This document shows, in pieces, positions 1 through 17,062 of a stretch of DNA of 60,000 bases (positions are counted from its first letter, which is position 1; each line of letters opens with the position of its first letter). A model generated the notes under the pieces. The model saw nothing but the letters and a program-made list of their open reading frames with translations, had not been told where the DNA came from and ran no database searches. Made by a program: the position numbers and the translations under genes. This DNA is from Membranipora membranacea (taxonomy: Eukaryota > Bryozoa > Gymnolaemata > Cheilostomatida > Membraniporidae): the NCBI GenBank assembly GCA_914767715.1, contig OU612070.1, forward strand, positions 9,753,501 to 9,813,500, written 5' to 3'.

Positions 1-657
1 ATCGTATAGATTTACATGGGGCTTAGGTCAATGCACGGACATCTCCTAATTTTGATGACCAGCCGTCTATCAATTGTCACATGTAAATCTATATGAAAAA
101 ACTCATTTTAAAAACCTGGATTACTCTTAGCCTATGAATCCTAGCAAAAAATGACAATAATATGGTGTATAGCTTGAAGGTTGGACATTCCAACAAAGTT
201 GGAAATCAGTCTTTAGGATAGATACAGAATGAATTATGGTCCATCAAAGGTAGGGATGTCTGCAAGAAAAATGCCATTATAACATATAGAGATAATGAGT
301 TTTTGACATCCAGCTGTGCACAATTTTTCCCCAGTGAATCAAAAACCGCAGGCACTATAACTATCATTGAACTGTCCTCTCTGTATATCCTTACTCTGTG
401 ATTTTATATGGACTTTTTACCTGGTCAAGTCTTAAATGAGTCAACTAACAACTTTTATATAATGAGAGTAACAAAGTTACCCACCTCCTTGTTTAGGTGG
501 GATAACTCAGAACTCCTGCCCCAGTGTTTCAAGGGCAACCAAGACAGGCTAGGTTTCAAACAACTTCTCATTGATTATCAGCAGATCGCACCTTACGCAT
601 AGGGAAAAGGACAAGTGTTGAGCGATCTGCATTCTTATGCTACCAAAGACTATGTCC
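1..657. other. Left flank of duplication copy A, no gene recognised
   Basis: This stretch has no counterpart in copy B, where the matching place holds FMO exon 1 and the start of intron 1. I find no exon encoding a GxGxxG dinucleotide-binding fold in it. It holds a 14-bp perfect inverted repeat (5-18 with 80-93) and, close to the duplication edge, a 9-bp inverted repeat (581-589 with 622-630). It could be an insertion in intron 1 of FMO copy A, or foreign sequence next to a truncated copy. Short open frames here look random. Confidence 0.5.
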
Positions 658-1892
658 TGTGATAAAAGCACATTTCGAAAAAAATTTTGGAGCAATTTCT
701 GGTCATTTAAGGCACCCTGGAGTTTTGTGACTTGTGAGCATTTTCAAGCATTTTGCAAATTTTTGTAAGCATTTTGGAAAAATTAGGTTGGCAAGTCTGG
801 CCAAACTTGCAACTAAAAACACAGAGCTCCCAAAACAGTGAATGACACGAACAACTATGTGAATTACAAGAGTTTAACTGACCTAATCACTGTGTTTTCT
901 ATTTAATATGGGCACATCCCGCTAAATAATAAGATTGATTTTGATTGACTGACCATAATTAGCAGGTATTTTAGACAAGCAAGGAAAAATAAGAGATGCA
1001 ACAATCTGTCAACGTATTACTGCCGCCATGTCTAAGAAAACAGACAACTCCTATTCATATCAACCCTGTTAAACAATATTAATCAATAATATCCTAATCA
1101 TCCTAATAAATATTTTTATCATAAAATGTTTAGCTCTATTTGAGATCTGATGATGGAAGATAATCTCTTATTCCCACTTCAGCCCTCCCCTCGGCCATTT
1201 GCGCCATGGGTAAATACTAAATATTCTCCAAATTTCTGATATCAATTTGAAAATGTGAAAATCGGTTAACTGAATTGGGCGGTTCCTCGGATACTGGCCA
1301 TCAATATTCACCAATCAGCAATTTAAATATTGGCAAACCAGTAAACAGAAACGTTATATAGCCAAACCCAGCAGTTCTGTCTCTTCGCTTTAGGATGATA
1401 CAACACAATAAAGTTAAAGCTTAGGAATAGGGATCCTTGTCCCAAGTCGGTATTCCTCGCTTCTGAAGTCACTTTTACAAGCAGAGAATTAGGACGGCTG
1501 AACCAAAGAAAGTTTTCAAATTGATTTAGAGTATGATTATAATCCATAACAACATCAACATTAGAATTGTCACACCATCGTTTTGAGTGAGTCCAAGCAA
1601 TGAACCGGATTGTATTTTCTGAAGAGCTTACTGCAGTAGACAGCTGCGTAATCGTTTGATGATACGACCTTCATGAAAATGTTAATGGCTGGGCATCAAC
1701 TCGGTTTGAACCCAATTGAGAGTTAAAATGACTCATTATCACCACCATCGCAATCTGATATGATATGGTCTGGTCACGGTGTTAATTTTAATTTATTTAA
1801 CAGATAAATATATACACTATGGTATTATGAATAATATATTTATAATATTGGATATGCATTTATTTTTGACATTCCTTCCATTATTACCATAG

Positions 1893-4800
1893 GAGCAACA
1901 TTCCTAAGGAGATATTAGCGTATACAGGGTTTCCTTTTCCCGAAGCAGTTCAGGAATCCTATATTCACAACTCAGTTGTTCTAGAATATGTCAACAGCTT
2001 TGCTCGGCATTACAACCTCCATCAGCATATCAAGGTCAGTAAAACATAACTGATATCTAGAGTGTGAAAAATCCCTTCTGAGTCAAAGTTGCCAAAAAGT
2101 TGTTTTGAAAGTCGAGAGTCTTTGTGAGACTTGATCTCCTTTCTGTTTCACCTGCGGAAAGTAAAGTAGCACAAGAAGCACATATATCATAACCGTTGAT
2201 AAAAGGAGCTTTATGCATCATAGGCAGATTAGCCTTTTCAAGTCTGATAGGGTTCACAACGTGGAAGAATCTAGATCCTGAGTTCTGCCGAGACGGTGTC
2301 GAGTAATGGCATTTCTAAGGCGCAAAATGCCTTGCACATAAACAGCCTAGGGTTTGGGGGCTCTGTAAGTCTCCCCACAACGTCCGGCCGCAAAAGACGA
2401 AAGAGAAATTTAAACAGATGCTTGCCATCAAAAGGAATCGAATTTTGGTCGTCAAACAGCAATCACTGCCGGTATCAAAGAGAGGCTCCTTTGATTGATA
2501 CCAGGGATACCTGGAGAAGAGGGCATTATAAATTGGCAAACATAGTGACCAATTTATGCACCAAATACGGGTAGATCAATGTGCCAACTGAAAGTCTCTC
2601 ACGTGGCCAGCATGTCTCATTGAACCCGGATTGCCTTTCATCAGCACACAGTATAGCATACCATTATTTTGGCAGATTCAGACATGCTTTAGCTATAATT
2701 GTTCATAGAAATCTTTTATGAGTTACAGTGCGCTGCCTGTTTTAAATCAATGTTTCCTGCCTAGTGCTTGATCTCCACCAAACCTATTATATACTATACA
2801 TGCAGGCCAAAGTAGCGTCATTGTGAGATCATTACCCATTACATTTGAAAATTCCAAATTGTAAAGTTTTCCAAGAAATAGCTGATTCATCATATTGGGA
2901 TACATCTGAAAATGTATAAAGATAAAATTAGATTCATAGCAAAAATTCCCGTTTTTTTAGTTTTATCTCTTTTAGGAGAATTAAGGATTAATCTGTGCGG
3001 CTCACTAGGTTGTTTCCGTGTCTTAGTTTTTCCAATCCTTTGTTTGTTGTAGTTCAGGCACCGAGTTTCGCTGGTAGACCCGTACATGACTGAGGAAGGT
3101 GTGGAGAGATGGAATGTGACCGTCCAACATGAGGATACTGGAGTTATGTCCACCTCCCAGTATGATGCTGTCCTTGTCTGTAACGGGTACGATTAGTTTA
3201 ACATATTACAGTTTTATTTTGTGTGATTCAATGATAAACTTTACGAGGGAAGATAAGTCTCAGCATCGGTTATCAATAATCCCAAAATATTGTCTTAAAA
3301 ATCAGCATCTATCTTTTCTAGATGACCTATATTGTCTGTTTCATAGTTTGAATGTTGAGGGCAGTCCATACTGTTTTGGTGATCACTGCTGATCATTGGG
3401 GCTCTATCGCTGATGCGACCCTGATTGTTCAGGCGAATCCATTGGGAGAGAAAAATCAGCCGATAGCCGAAGCATTGTTAACCAGCCTTTAGTCAAATTG
3501 GAACGGGTACTGATTTCCTAAACTCAATTTGTATATTTTAGCCACGAATCTTGTCCGTACATACCAGATATTGAGGGGCATGAAACTTATACAGGAGATA
3601 TCCTTCATAGTACGTATCACCAGAACCCGAAGCTATACACCGGTAAAACAGTGGTGGTGTTGGGGGCTTTACTATCTGGCACCGACGTAGCCATGGATAT
3701 CCGCAAGACTGCAAGACATGTGAGATGTTTAACCACAGGGGATTTTACAGTTTTACAAATCAGCTCTGTTCATAAATCTGACATATGTAGGACAAGTGAT
3801 TTTTTTGCTCTTCCTTTGTAGATTTGACAGATTAAGTTAACATTTGTGGTTGATATATGTGATTGGTGTAATGAGGTGTCAGACCTGCTTTAGTCACTAT
3901 CTCTATTTTCCCACAAAATCAACAAACCGAATCAAATCCAAATCCAAGGCAGAAAAGCCATTTATTTCCTAATACCTTAAAATCATCAGAGAATGGTGCA
4001 TTTATTAATGTTGAGGAAATGATATTGGGAAGGTCGAACCTTCAGGAGCCAGTATATGGGTGCTAGTACGCACATTCACGTAATGTTTGCACGTTTATGA
4101 GAGCAACTCCAAAAGCTGGCAATATAGTTGCCAAGAAGAGCAGCCTATGAACTCAAGCTATTACTGATTTTAACACAACATGCTTGAATACTAGACCTAG
4201 TTGACGATTATATCTTCAACAAGCATTGTTTATTCACGGGCCTCAATTCGATGCTTGGTATTTGTATTTATATATGTCTTTATTTATGTATTGTATTTGT
4301 ATCGTATTTACAGGTTTATTTGAGTCATAACAATGACAGACTGACCACCAAACTCCCAGAGAGTATACAGCAGACGGCTGGTATTGACAGATTCAGTGGG
4401 GATGACATCATGCTGAAGGATGGTTCGATACTACAAGCTGACATGGTAATACTGGCTACTGGGTACAGGTAAGAACGAGATTAGAATTTTACCTTAGATG
4501 AGTAAATTTTGGTTAGATAAAGTATAGTTAAGATAGTTTGGGAATCAGCAATAGCTCAGTTGGTAAAGCGCCAATTTGACTGCTGCTGGTCATTTGCCCT
4601 AGCCGACCTCAATATCTAACTACATACCTTCCCCAACCAGTTGCTAGAGCCACCGATTCAATTTCGGTTACTAAAGCTTGCCAAAACCAGGAGAGGGTGA
4701 TTTACGTCATTACCAATTTTCACAAGGTAATGTTAGCGTTTATAATTCTAGCCTGCTTCAAGTCTGCGCATTATGGTGAGATTTTTCTCTTGTGAGTACA

Positions 4801-6658
4801 TTACTCCTTTGTGTGTGGTGAATGCAGATTTTGGTATCAGAATCAATCTACAAGTGCATAAAGTCAAACGGTCACAAACATAACTCCAAAGTACTTTGTC
4901 ACCCACATGATGTTCGCAAAATGACACCGTAGTGACATGAAAAAAAGCAATCAATCTCTGAGACTTATAATGTATCAGAATAATATTTGGCAAGGTCGGT
5001 TAAAAAAAACTTAGAACCGAACATTACTTTTTCTGTTAACAAAAACCTTTTTTTAATCGTTGTTGGCATCACTTTCATTTTTTTAGAATGTTTTTCAACA
5101 TCAGCTATTGAGAAAAAAGGGAAAAAAGAAATTTGAATCAAGATGATGAAAAAGTTATGAGAATTCCGTTTGAATGATTTATGCTTGATGATTGAACGTA
5201 AATTAAATGGTATAATATTGTTAAAAGTAAATGCTTGATTAACGCATGCGCATCAATGGATTCTGAAAAGGAAAAAACAAATTTTTTGGCTGATTCTTTG
5301 ATATTTAGATAAAGAATGGTCCATCAATTTAAGTCATTGACCCCTAACACCTAATACATGTCCATTATTGAGCACAGCATTCAGCAATTGAAATAGGATA
5401 CTGTATTCTTCTGCCTGAAATACTCCTAGTGCCTATAATTTTGACAGTCACTATACTACAATTGACAAAAAATATTGCAATTTCACCTTCTCCAATATTT
5501 GTTGGACTTTTACAATATTTATATAAAATCGAAAAAGAACATCCACCATGGTAACATTGGGAGTAATAGCTGTTGCTGTATTACAGGTACAACTTCTCGT
5601 TCTTGAGCGATCGCTGTCGACCTTTGATCAAAGAGGAGCACGTACCAAACCTCTACAGAATGATGATCAGCATAGATCATCCTTCTCTCTACTTCATCGG
5701 CATGAATAAACTCGTGGCTGAGTTCAAAAACTTCGGCATCCAATCCGAATTGGCAGCAGCTTTCATTAGTGAAAAGATACCGCCCGTGCCAAGAAAGGTG
5801 AGATCTTGAAGATTCACAAAAATTTAGTGTAGCATTTGGCCATCATACAAAAAAGTTCAGTTAGATCAAGATTCTTTTTAACTTTAGTTACTTTTTGCCA
5901 TTGCCTTTATAGACCTTGTTGACCTATTAAAAGGTTTGCAAGTGTATATAAAGCAATGGTATCGTATGTACGTTGATTGCGCAATCTGCATTAGATGTTC
6001 TGTCGCGCGGGATGTGACACTCATAAACAGAGTTCTCTCTTGTTTACCAATGAGAGGACAATTTTACAAACTCGATTTTACATTTCCTGAGAACCACTTG
6101 TGTTAATTTGATCAGGGAGTTTGGGACAATATCCCTGGTTTCAGTTTGATCAAAAAACTAGTTCAGTTTAATGGTTGGATCAATGCAATCGGTTACCAAT
6201 AGGTGGCTTAAGCAACAACTAAAGCTCAGGCTGCTTGCTGAAAGAGCGATTCTCCGCTTCCATTCAGACTCCATTTCAACCAGTCTCCTTTTACAATGCA
6301 GCTATAAGTAGACTTGACAAATCAAAGGCCAATCATTTTATCATTACCATATTTGTAATCACAGGAAATGGAGGAAGAATATCAGAACCTTTATAAGCGC
6401 CTGGTCACCGATCAAAGTAACAGACCTAAGCACTTTCACTTCATAATGGAGTATCAGCACGAGTACCACAGAGAGCTGGCGGAGCAGAGCGGCACTTCAC
6501 AACCCGTCCCCGAGTTCACAGAGAAACTCTGGAATCACTGGTACAAGGCTTACATCAAAAGTCTGCCTCACTTTCGAGATGCTGTGTACAGCATTACTGG
6601 AAATAACGACAATTTCGAAGTCGTTTATGAACATCCAGATTTGAAAACTGAAGAATAG
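1893..6658 (+). CDS. FMO-like flavin monooxygenase, copy A, exons 2-7 (five-prime partial)
   Basis: Exons by homology to copy B and GT-AG sites: 1893-2034, 3053-3186, 3542-3719, 4314-4468, 5587-5797, 6365-6658. All are open and in phase. Compared with copy B there are three replacements (F/Y in exon 6; N/K and E/D in exon 7) and about five silent changes, so no lesion is visible. The exons encode the middle and C-terminal parts of the enzyme: the NADP-binding segment (GALLSG in exon 4) and the LATGY motif (exon 5). The exon for the FAD-binding GxGxxG is absent upstream within the window, although copy B's intron 1 would place it near 380-560. Either it lies further left behind an insertion, or this is a 5'-truncated pseudogene with no visible decay yet. 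Confidence 0.85.
4545..4667 (+). repeat. tRNA-like (SINE-type) relic in FMO intron 5, copy A
   Basis: A box-A-like segment (4552-4563, TAGCTCAGTTGG) is followed about 100 bp later by a T-arm-like hairpin (4653-4667, CCGA stem with a TTCAATT loop). The spacing is too long for a normal tRNA and I see no closing acceptor stem, so a degenerate tRNA-derived SINE or chance are the options. Confidence 0.35.
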
Positions 6659-7854
6659 CTAACTACTCGTATATCGGCATATTGGCATGGACCATTGATA
6701 TAGCATATATAGCATAGCATAGCATAGCATAGCATATAGCATATAGAATTTGATTTTCACTGTCATTAACGCATCTTATCAAAGAATTTTATTTTATGCC
6801 CATCACTGACTTGAGGCTCAATGTTTGTTTAGTTGGAAAAGATTTTTCTTCTCATGACAAAGCATTTTTTATAACAGTGACTCAGTTGCCAACATTAGTG
6901 AGCAGAACACATCTCGCTTTTTTTCATAACTTCTAATTTGTATCACAAGTAGTTGTTTGAAATATATTATGACTCTGTCCCTCTGTATCCTACCACCATG
7001 AGTCCGTTTGGTGGGGTCTCTGATTGTATCAGTTCCAGTTCTATTTATGGCATAGAAATCGTTGGAAATTTCTCAGAGATAGCTATTGATTGATAACATT
7101 ATATATTTTTTATGATACTTGTATAACTCACACTTTCTGACAAAATACTGGTCATACTTCATAGAGAGTGATTCTAGGCCATCAGGATTATATAAGTAAA
7201 ATCAAAAAAATTATGATTCGGCATTATGTGTAGACTTTAAAATATCAAACCCAGCAGTCAATCGGATGTGATTACTCCCTCTAACTACAGAGAGCAGCAA
7301 AAATCAAAAAAGTAAATAAAGACTTTCAGATAAATTATGAGACAACATCATACTTTTCAATCATCAAGAAGAAGAAAATGAGTTCAAAAAGAGTAAAAGC
7401 CGGCTGGTTTTTTATGACATCAAGATATTCAGTAACTACTGTCATCGGTAATTGGTCTATTGGAATTCTATGCATACAAATCCAGTGGAATATATTTTTT
7501 ACATTTTCTATCAGTACTAGAACTCAAGTAAAGCAAGTGAGTTACATGCTGTGCAACTTTGTGTATATGCAAATTGATTATCAACCAGTGTGTAAAGGAT
7601 TAAATGGATTCGTTGAGACGGTAATTAAAGGGGGAAATCAGCATTCTAATGAAGTTGCCTTACCTGGCACAAAAAGTACACCATAACTATTGATTGCTCA
7701 ATGCTAAGAAAACTAAATTTAGTAGAATGAAAATGCATTAATATACATTGCCTTGACACAACCTCAGTGAACAATGTGCAAAACAATCACTTTGCCAACT
7801 TGTAGCGAGGTAGGCATCAATTTGTTTGGAAATAAACTATCAACTCTTCACTTA
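6659..7854. other. Convergent intergenic and three-prime UTR region, copy A
   Basis: FMO (plus) and B56 (minus) converge here. It holds an AGCAT/ATAGCAT microsatellite at 6701-6746 and a possible FMO poly(A) signal AATAAA at 7315-7320. The 102-codon open frame at 7378-7686 also exists unchanged in copy B, but it has no recognisable domain and lies in a tract where the two copies are identical throughout, so its conservation is not evidence of coding. Confidence 0.6.
6701..6746. repeat. AGCAT microsatellite, copy A (short allele)
   Basis: Tandem AGCAT and ATAGCAT units lie just after the FMO stop codon. The copy B counterpart (23029-23099) has clearly more units, so the array has changed length since the duplication. 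Confidence 0.85.
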
Positions 7855-14285
<6,431 letters not shown>

Positions 14286-15473
14286 CTAAACAAAATACAA
14301 TCTATTATGTAAATGGTGGCTAAAATATATCGCATCTGCTAAGAAATGAAAATGTAATATGTACATAGCCATTAGGACAGGCGCCATCAAATTTTTAATT
14401 TTTCTTTCGGCTCATTGGCCTTATATGGAAAATTTGTGACAATCTCCCACCCACTCCCCTCCAGCATATTATCTACAGAAATAATAGAAAACTCCTGTAC
14501 ATGCATTGGCATGCTAGCAGAATATAGATGACTCTACAACTAGCCTGTAGGAGCCTGTAACAGCTCATAATTAACTGTTAGTAATGGTATAACTGAGCAC
14601 CGAGGACTAATGGTCACTCTTACACATCGATCTGCACTGGGCTCTATAATAAGGGTCCGCCACTGCACCAATTATACCTAGTCATGTTGAAGATGAGATA
14701 ACACAATCCCTCATGTGAGTGTGAGTGAGTACTGTGCCCATCAATTAACTGTCGGCACCCCAAAGATAAAGCCTTAGGAATGCTCATTGCTGTAATAATC
14801 CTACTTGGCTGACCGTACTTGAAAGAAGTTGCGTTTTCTTAATTGAACACAAGGATGCTAGCTTGGACTAAACGGTTAGAAATTTGGTTAAATTTCATCC
14901 GAACAGTGGCATCAGGGAGAATGCCACTTCCATACTTCCTGGTGGCATATCTTGGCTTTTTTTTTACAATTGAGACTTTGGGAAAACACATTTTAAGGGA
15001 AATGCAAACAATATTCATCATTTCCCTTGCCAGACATCTTCTGCCAAGGCACAATTCATATGCCACAGGCAGTTTTGACTAATGAATTCAAACTTGGCAG
15101 CTTACACTTATGTAAAGTTATTAAAAAAAGGGATGAAATTTGGAAATTCCTATATCCTCGGTCATCTAATTATAGTACCAGGCCAATTCTCAGGAAGTGC
15201 AAGAAGTAAAAGTTGAATATTGCGAACATCACACACCTATCAGGCCGACCTTAACCCTGTCATTGGTGTGATACATAGAGATATTAGACTTTCCCGAAAT
15301 GCATTGTGATATTAGTAGGATATGTATATATAGGCTTGTAATGTTCAAGAGAGGAAGAAAATTAGGGTTATTTGCTCTCTTTACAGGTAATTTCCGAACC
15401 TATCGTTGCCCACAGCCAAAAAATATCAACAAAACAGTATGCTGGCATAACTGGATCTCGACCGGGGAGAGAG

Positions 15474-15681
15474 CCATTGACCATTGACCGTTGACCGTTG
15501 ACCGTTGACCGTTGACCGTTGACCGTTGACCGTTGACCGTTGACCGTTGACCGTTGACCGTTGACCGTTGACCGTTGACCGTTGACCGTTGACCATTGAC
15601 CATTGACCATTGACAATGGACCATTGACCATTGACCATTGACCATTGACCATTGACCATTGACCATTGACCATTGACCATT
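15474..15681. repeat. 7-bp minisatellite (GTTGACC / ATTGACC)
   Basis: There are about 30 tandem 7-bp units in blocks: two ATTGACC, about fifteen GTTGACC, three ATTGACC, one interruption (around 15611-15620), then about nine ATTGACC. Because 7 is not a multiple of 3 and no unit phase makes a stop, all three minus-strand frames stay open and read as a 7-residue VNGQ-type repeat. I regard that as a by-product rather than a gene. It is absent from copy B's flank. Confidence 0.95.
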
Positions 15682-16751
15682 TCGTTGAATGTTTTCTTTT
15701 CACTGAACTTTAGCCAATAGCCAATAGACAATAACTCAGAATCACGAGATAAGCTTTATATAAAAAGTGCCGTCTAGGAAAAGTTTCAGTATGTACTTCA
15801 ACCATTTACTGATGTGTTGAACCTTAAAGGGTAAGCATTCTTCCTATGGCTAGAAGTTAGCCTTTCTAAATTGAGTTGAATCATAGTTTTATTATTTTAA
15901 TATTAATTTTTTTTCTTTTTTATTGTTTATAATGTAGGCCCAATGTACAAATGAATTCTATCCCTGCAATTATTCAGATTAATATGTCGTTAATTCTATC
16001 AAGGGTTCAAAAGTGTTGGCAAATGTGACACTAATATGATAAGTTTAACATCTCAACTTCTGGATTGTTAACAAAGTGCATTTCCAGATGTTAGGGCTTA
16101 GAACTGAGATAATTATGGTAACGAGGACTTCAAATTACAGTTGGAAAGAATTTTAAAAATATTTTTTGTGTCCAAAACCCTTATTACTTCTGTTCAAAGA
16201 AACACGCTGTGTCTAATTGCGGGATTAAACTTATATTTAGTTCCGTAAAGTTTGGAATGAGAGACATAATATCCCCTAGCTCTAGAGGCTTCCGGTTCCT
16301 TTTAGGATCTTGCTGTCTTATGCGGCTTGCATTCTAAAAGTAAGTAACACGATCCACATTTGCAATCACTTGTGTTCATAAAGTGGCGGCTTGCCTATTG
16401 TTGTGCATTATTGGTAGCTCTTTGGTTAATCTCTACAAGAGATTATTGCATAAACATGAAATAGTGGTAATCTGGAAGCAATCTTGTCAGTTGATTAATT
16501 GTATGCATTGAATAATGAGCATCAAGGTTTTGTTAAGCAGACTATGTCATAAAAAGAACCGATCAATGTTCACCCTCATTGATCGCCTGACTGGTTTTGC
16601 ATGTGTAAATTGAATGTTGCATTATGGTCTATGATGTCATGATACAGTGTTGATCGAAACAGGGCGCGGAGTTTCCAAATGGTCTTCCATTGGTTATATG
16701 CCCCTGCGCATTTATGTTTTGCCTGCTAGGGTGGGGCATTACACTTATATT

Positions 16752-16850
16752 AGTTAAAGAGCTCTAACTCCGGTGGTTCAGTGGCATTACATTATCATCG
16801 GAGATGATAATGTAATGCCACTGAACCACCGGAGTTAGAGCTCTTTAACT
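16752..16850. repeat. Perfect 48-bp inverted repeat with 3-nt loop
   Basis: Arms 16752-16799 and 16803-16850 are exact reverse complements around the 3-nt loop GGA. The unit is bracketed by a 10-bp direct repeat, ACACTTATAT (16741-16750 and 16851-16860), which looks like a target-site duplication or a template-switch footprint. Each arm contains GGTGGTTCAGTGG, which resembles the box A region of some tRNAs. It ends about 210 bp before the FMO start codon. Confidence 0.95.
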
Positions 16851-17062
16851 ACACTTATATAAACGAAAAACACTCTGATGGAGAAATCTGACAAAGACAT
16901 CTGCCTGAAAAAATCTGCAGCGCAAACGCACCTGTAACCATGGGAGTTGGTTGGGGGATCCTTCATTGCATTTATTTGTTTATCATTCTATTTTTGTATG
17001 TCATCAATATTTTTACCAACTGACAAATTGTCTTTTAGAGAAGACTCAAACTAATTATAACT

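Larger units (their letters stand above)
15247..17062. other. Spacer between copies, including the FMO upstream region
   Basis: Single-copy sequence in this window: a 7-bp minisatellite (15474-15681), a perfect long palindrome (16752-16850) and the presumed promoter and 5' UTR of the complete FMO gene. A possible 5' UTR splice acceptor (CTTTTAG, ending 17038) precedes the start codon. Apart from these I recognise no gene between 15682 and 16740. Confidence 0.6.

Noticed and set aside
2057-2574. Several overlapping open frames on both strands, repeated at 18724-19241
   Set aside because: They fall in FMO intron 2, lack domains, and repeat only because the block is duplicated.
4545-4667. A functional tRNA gene in FMO intron 5
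   Set aside because: Box A and a T-arm-like loop are present, but spacing is too long and no acceptor or anticodon stem forms; listed only as a relic.
7378-7686. A 102-codon open frame identical in both copies (also 23731-24039)
   Set aside because: It lies within a tract identical in both copies throughout, so its conservation is not specific. No domain is recognised, and it sits where 3' UTRs are expected.
15368-15731. Three overlapping minus-strand open frames of 88-111 codons with VNGQ-type repeats
   Set aside because: They are the 7-bp minisatellite read in three frames. No unit phase creates a stop, there is no splice or start context, and no protein family matches.
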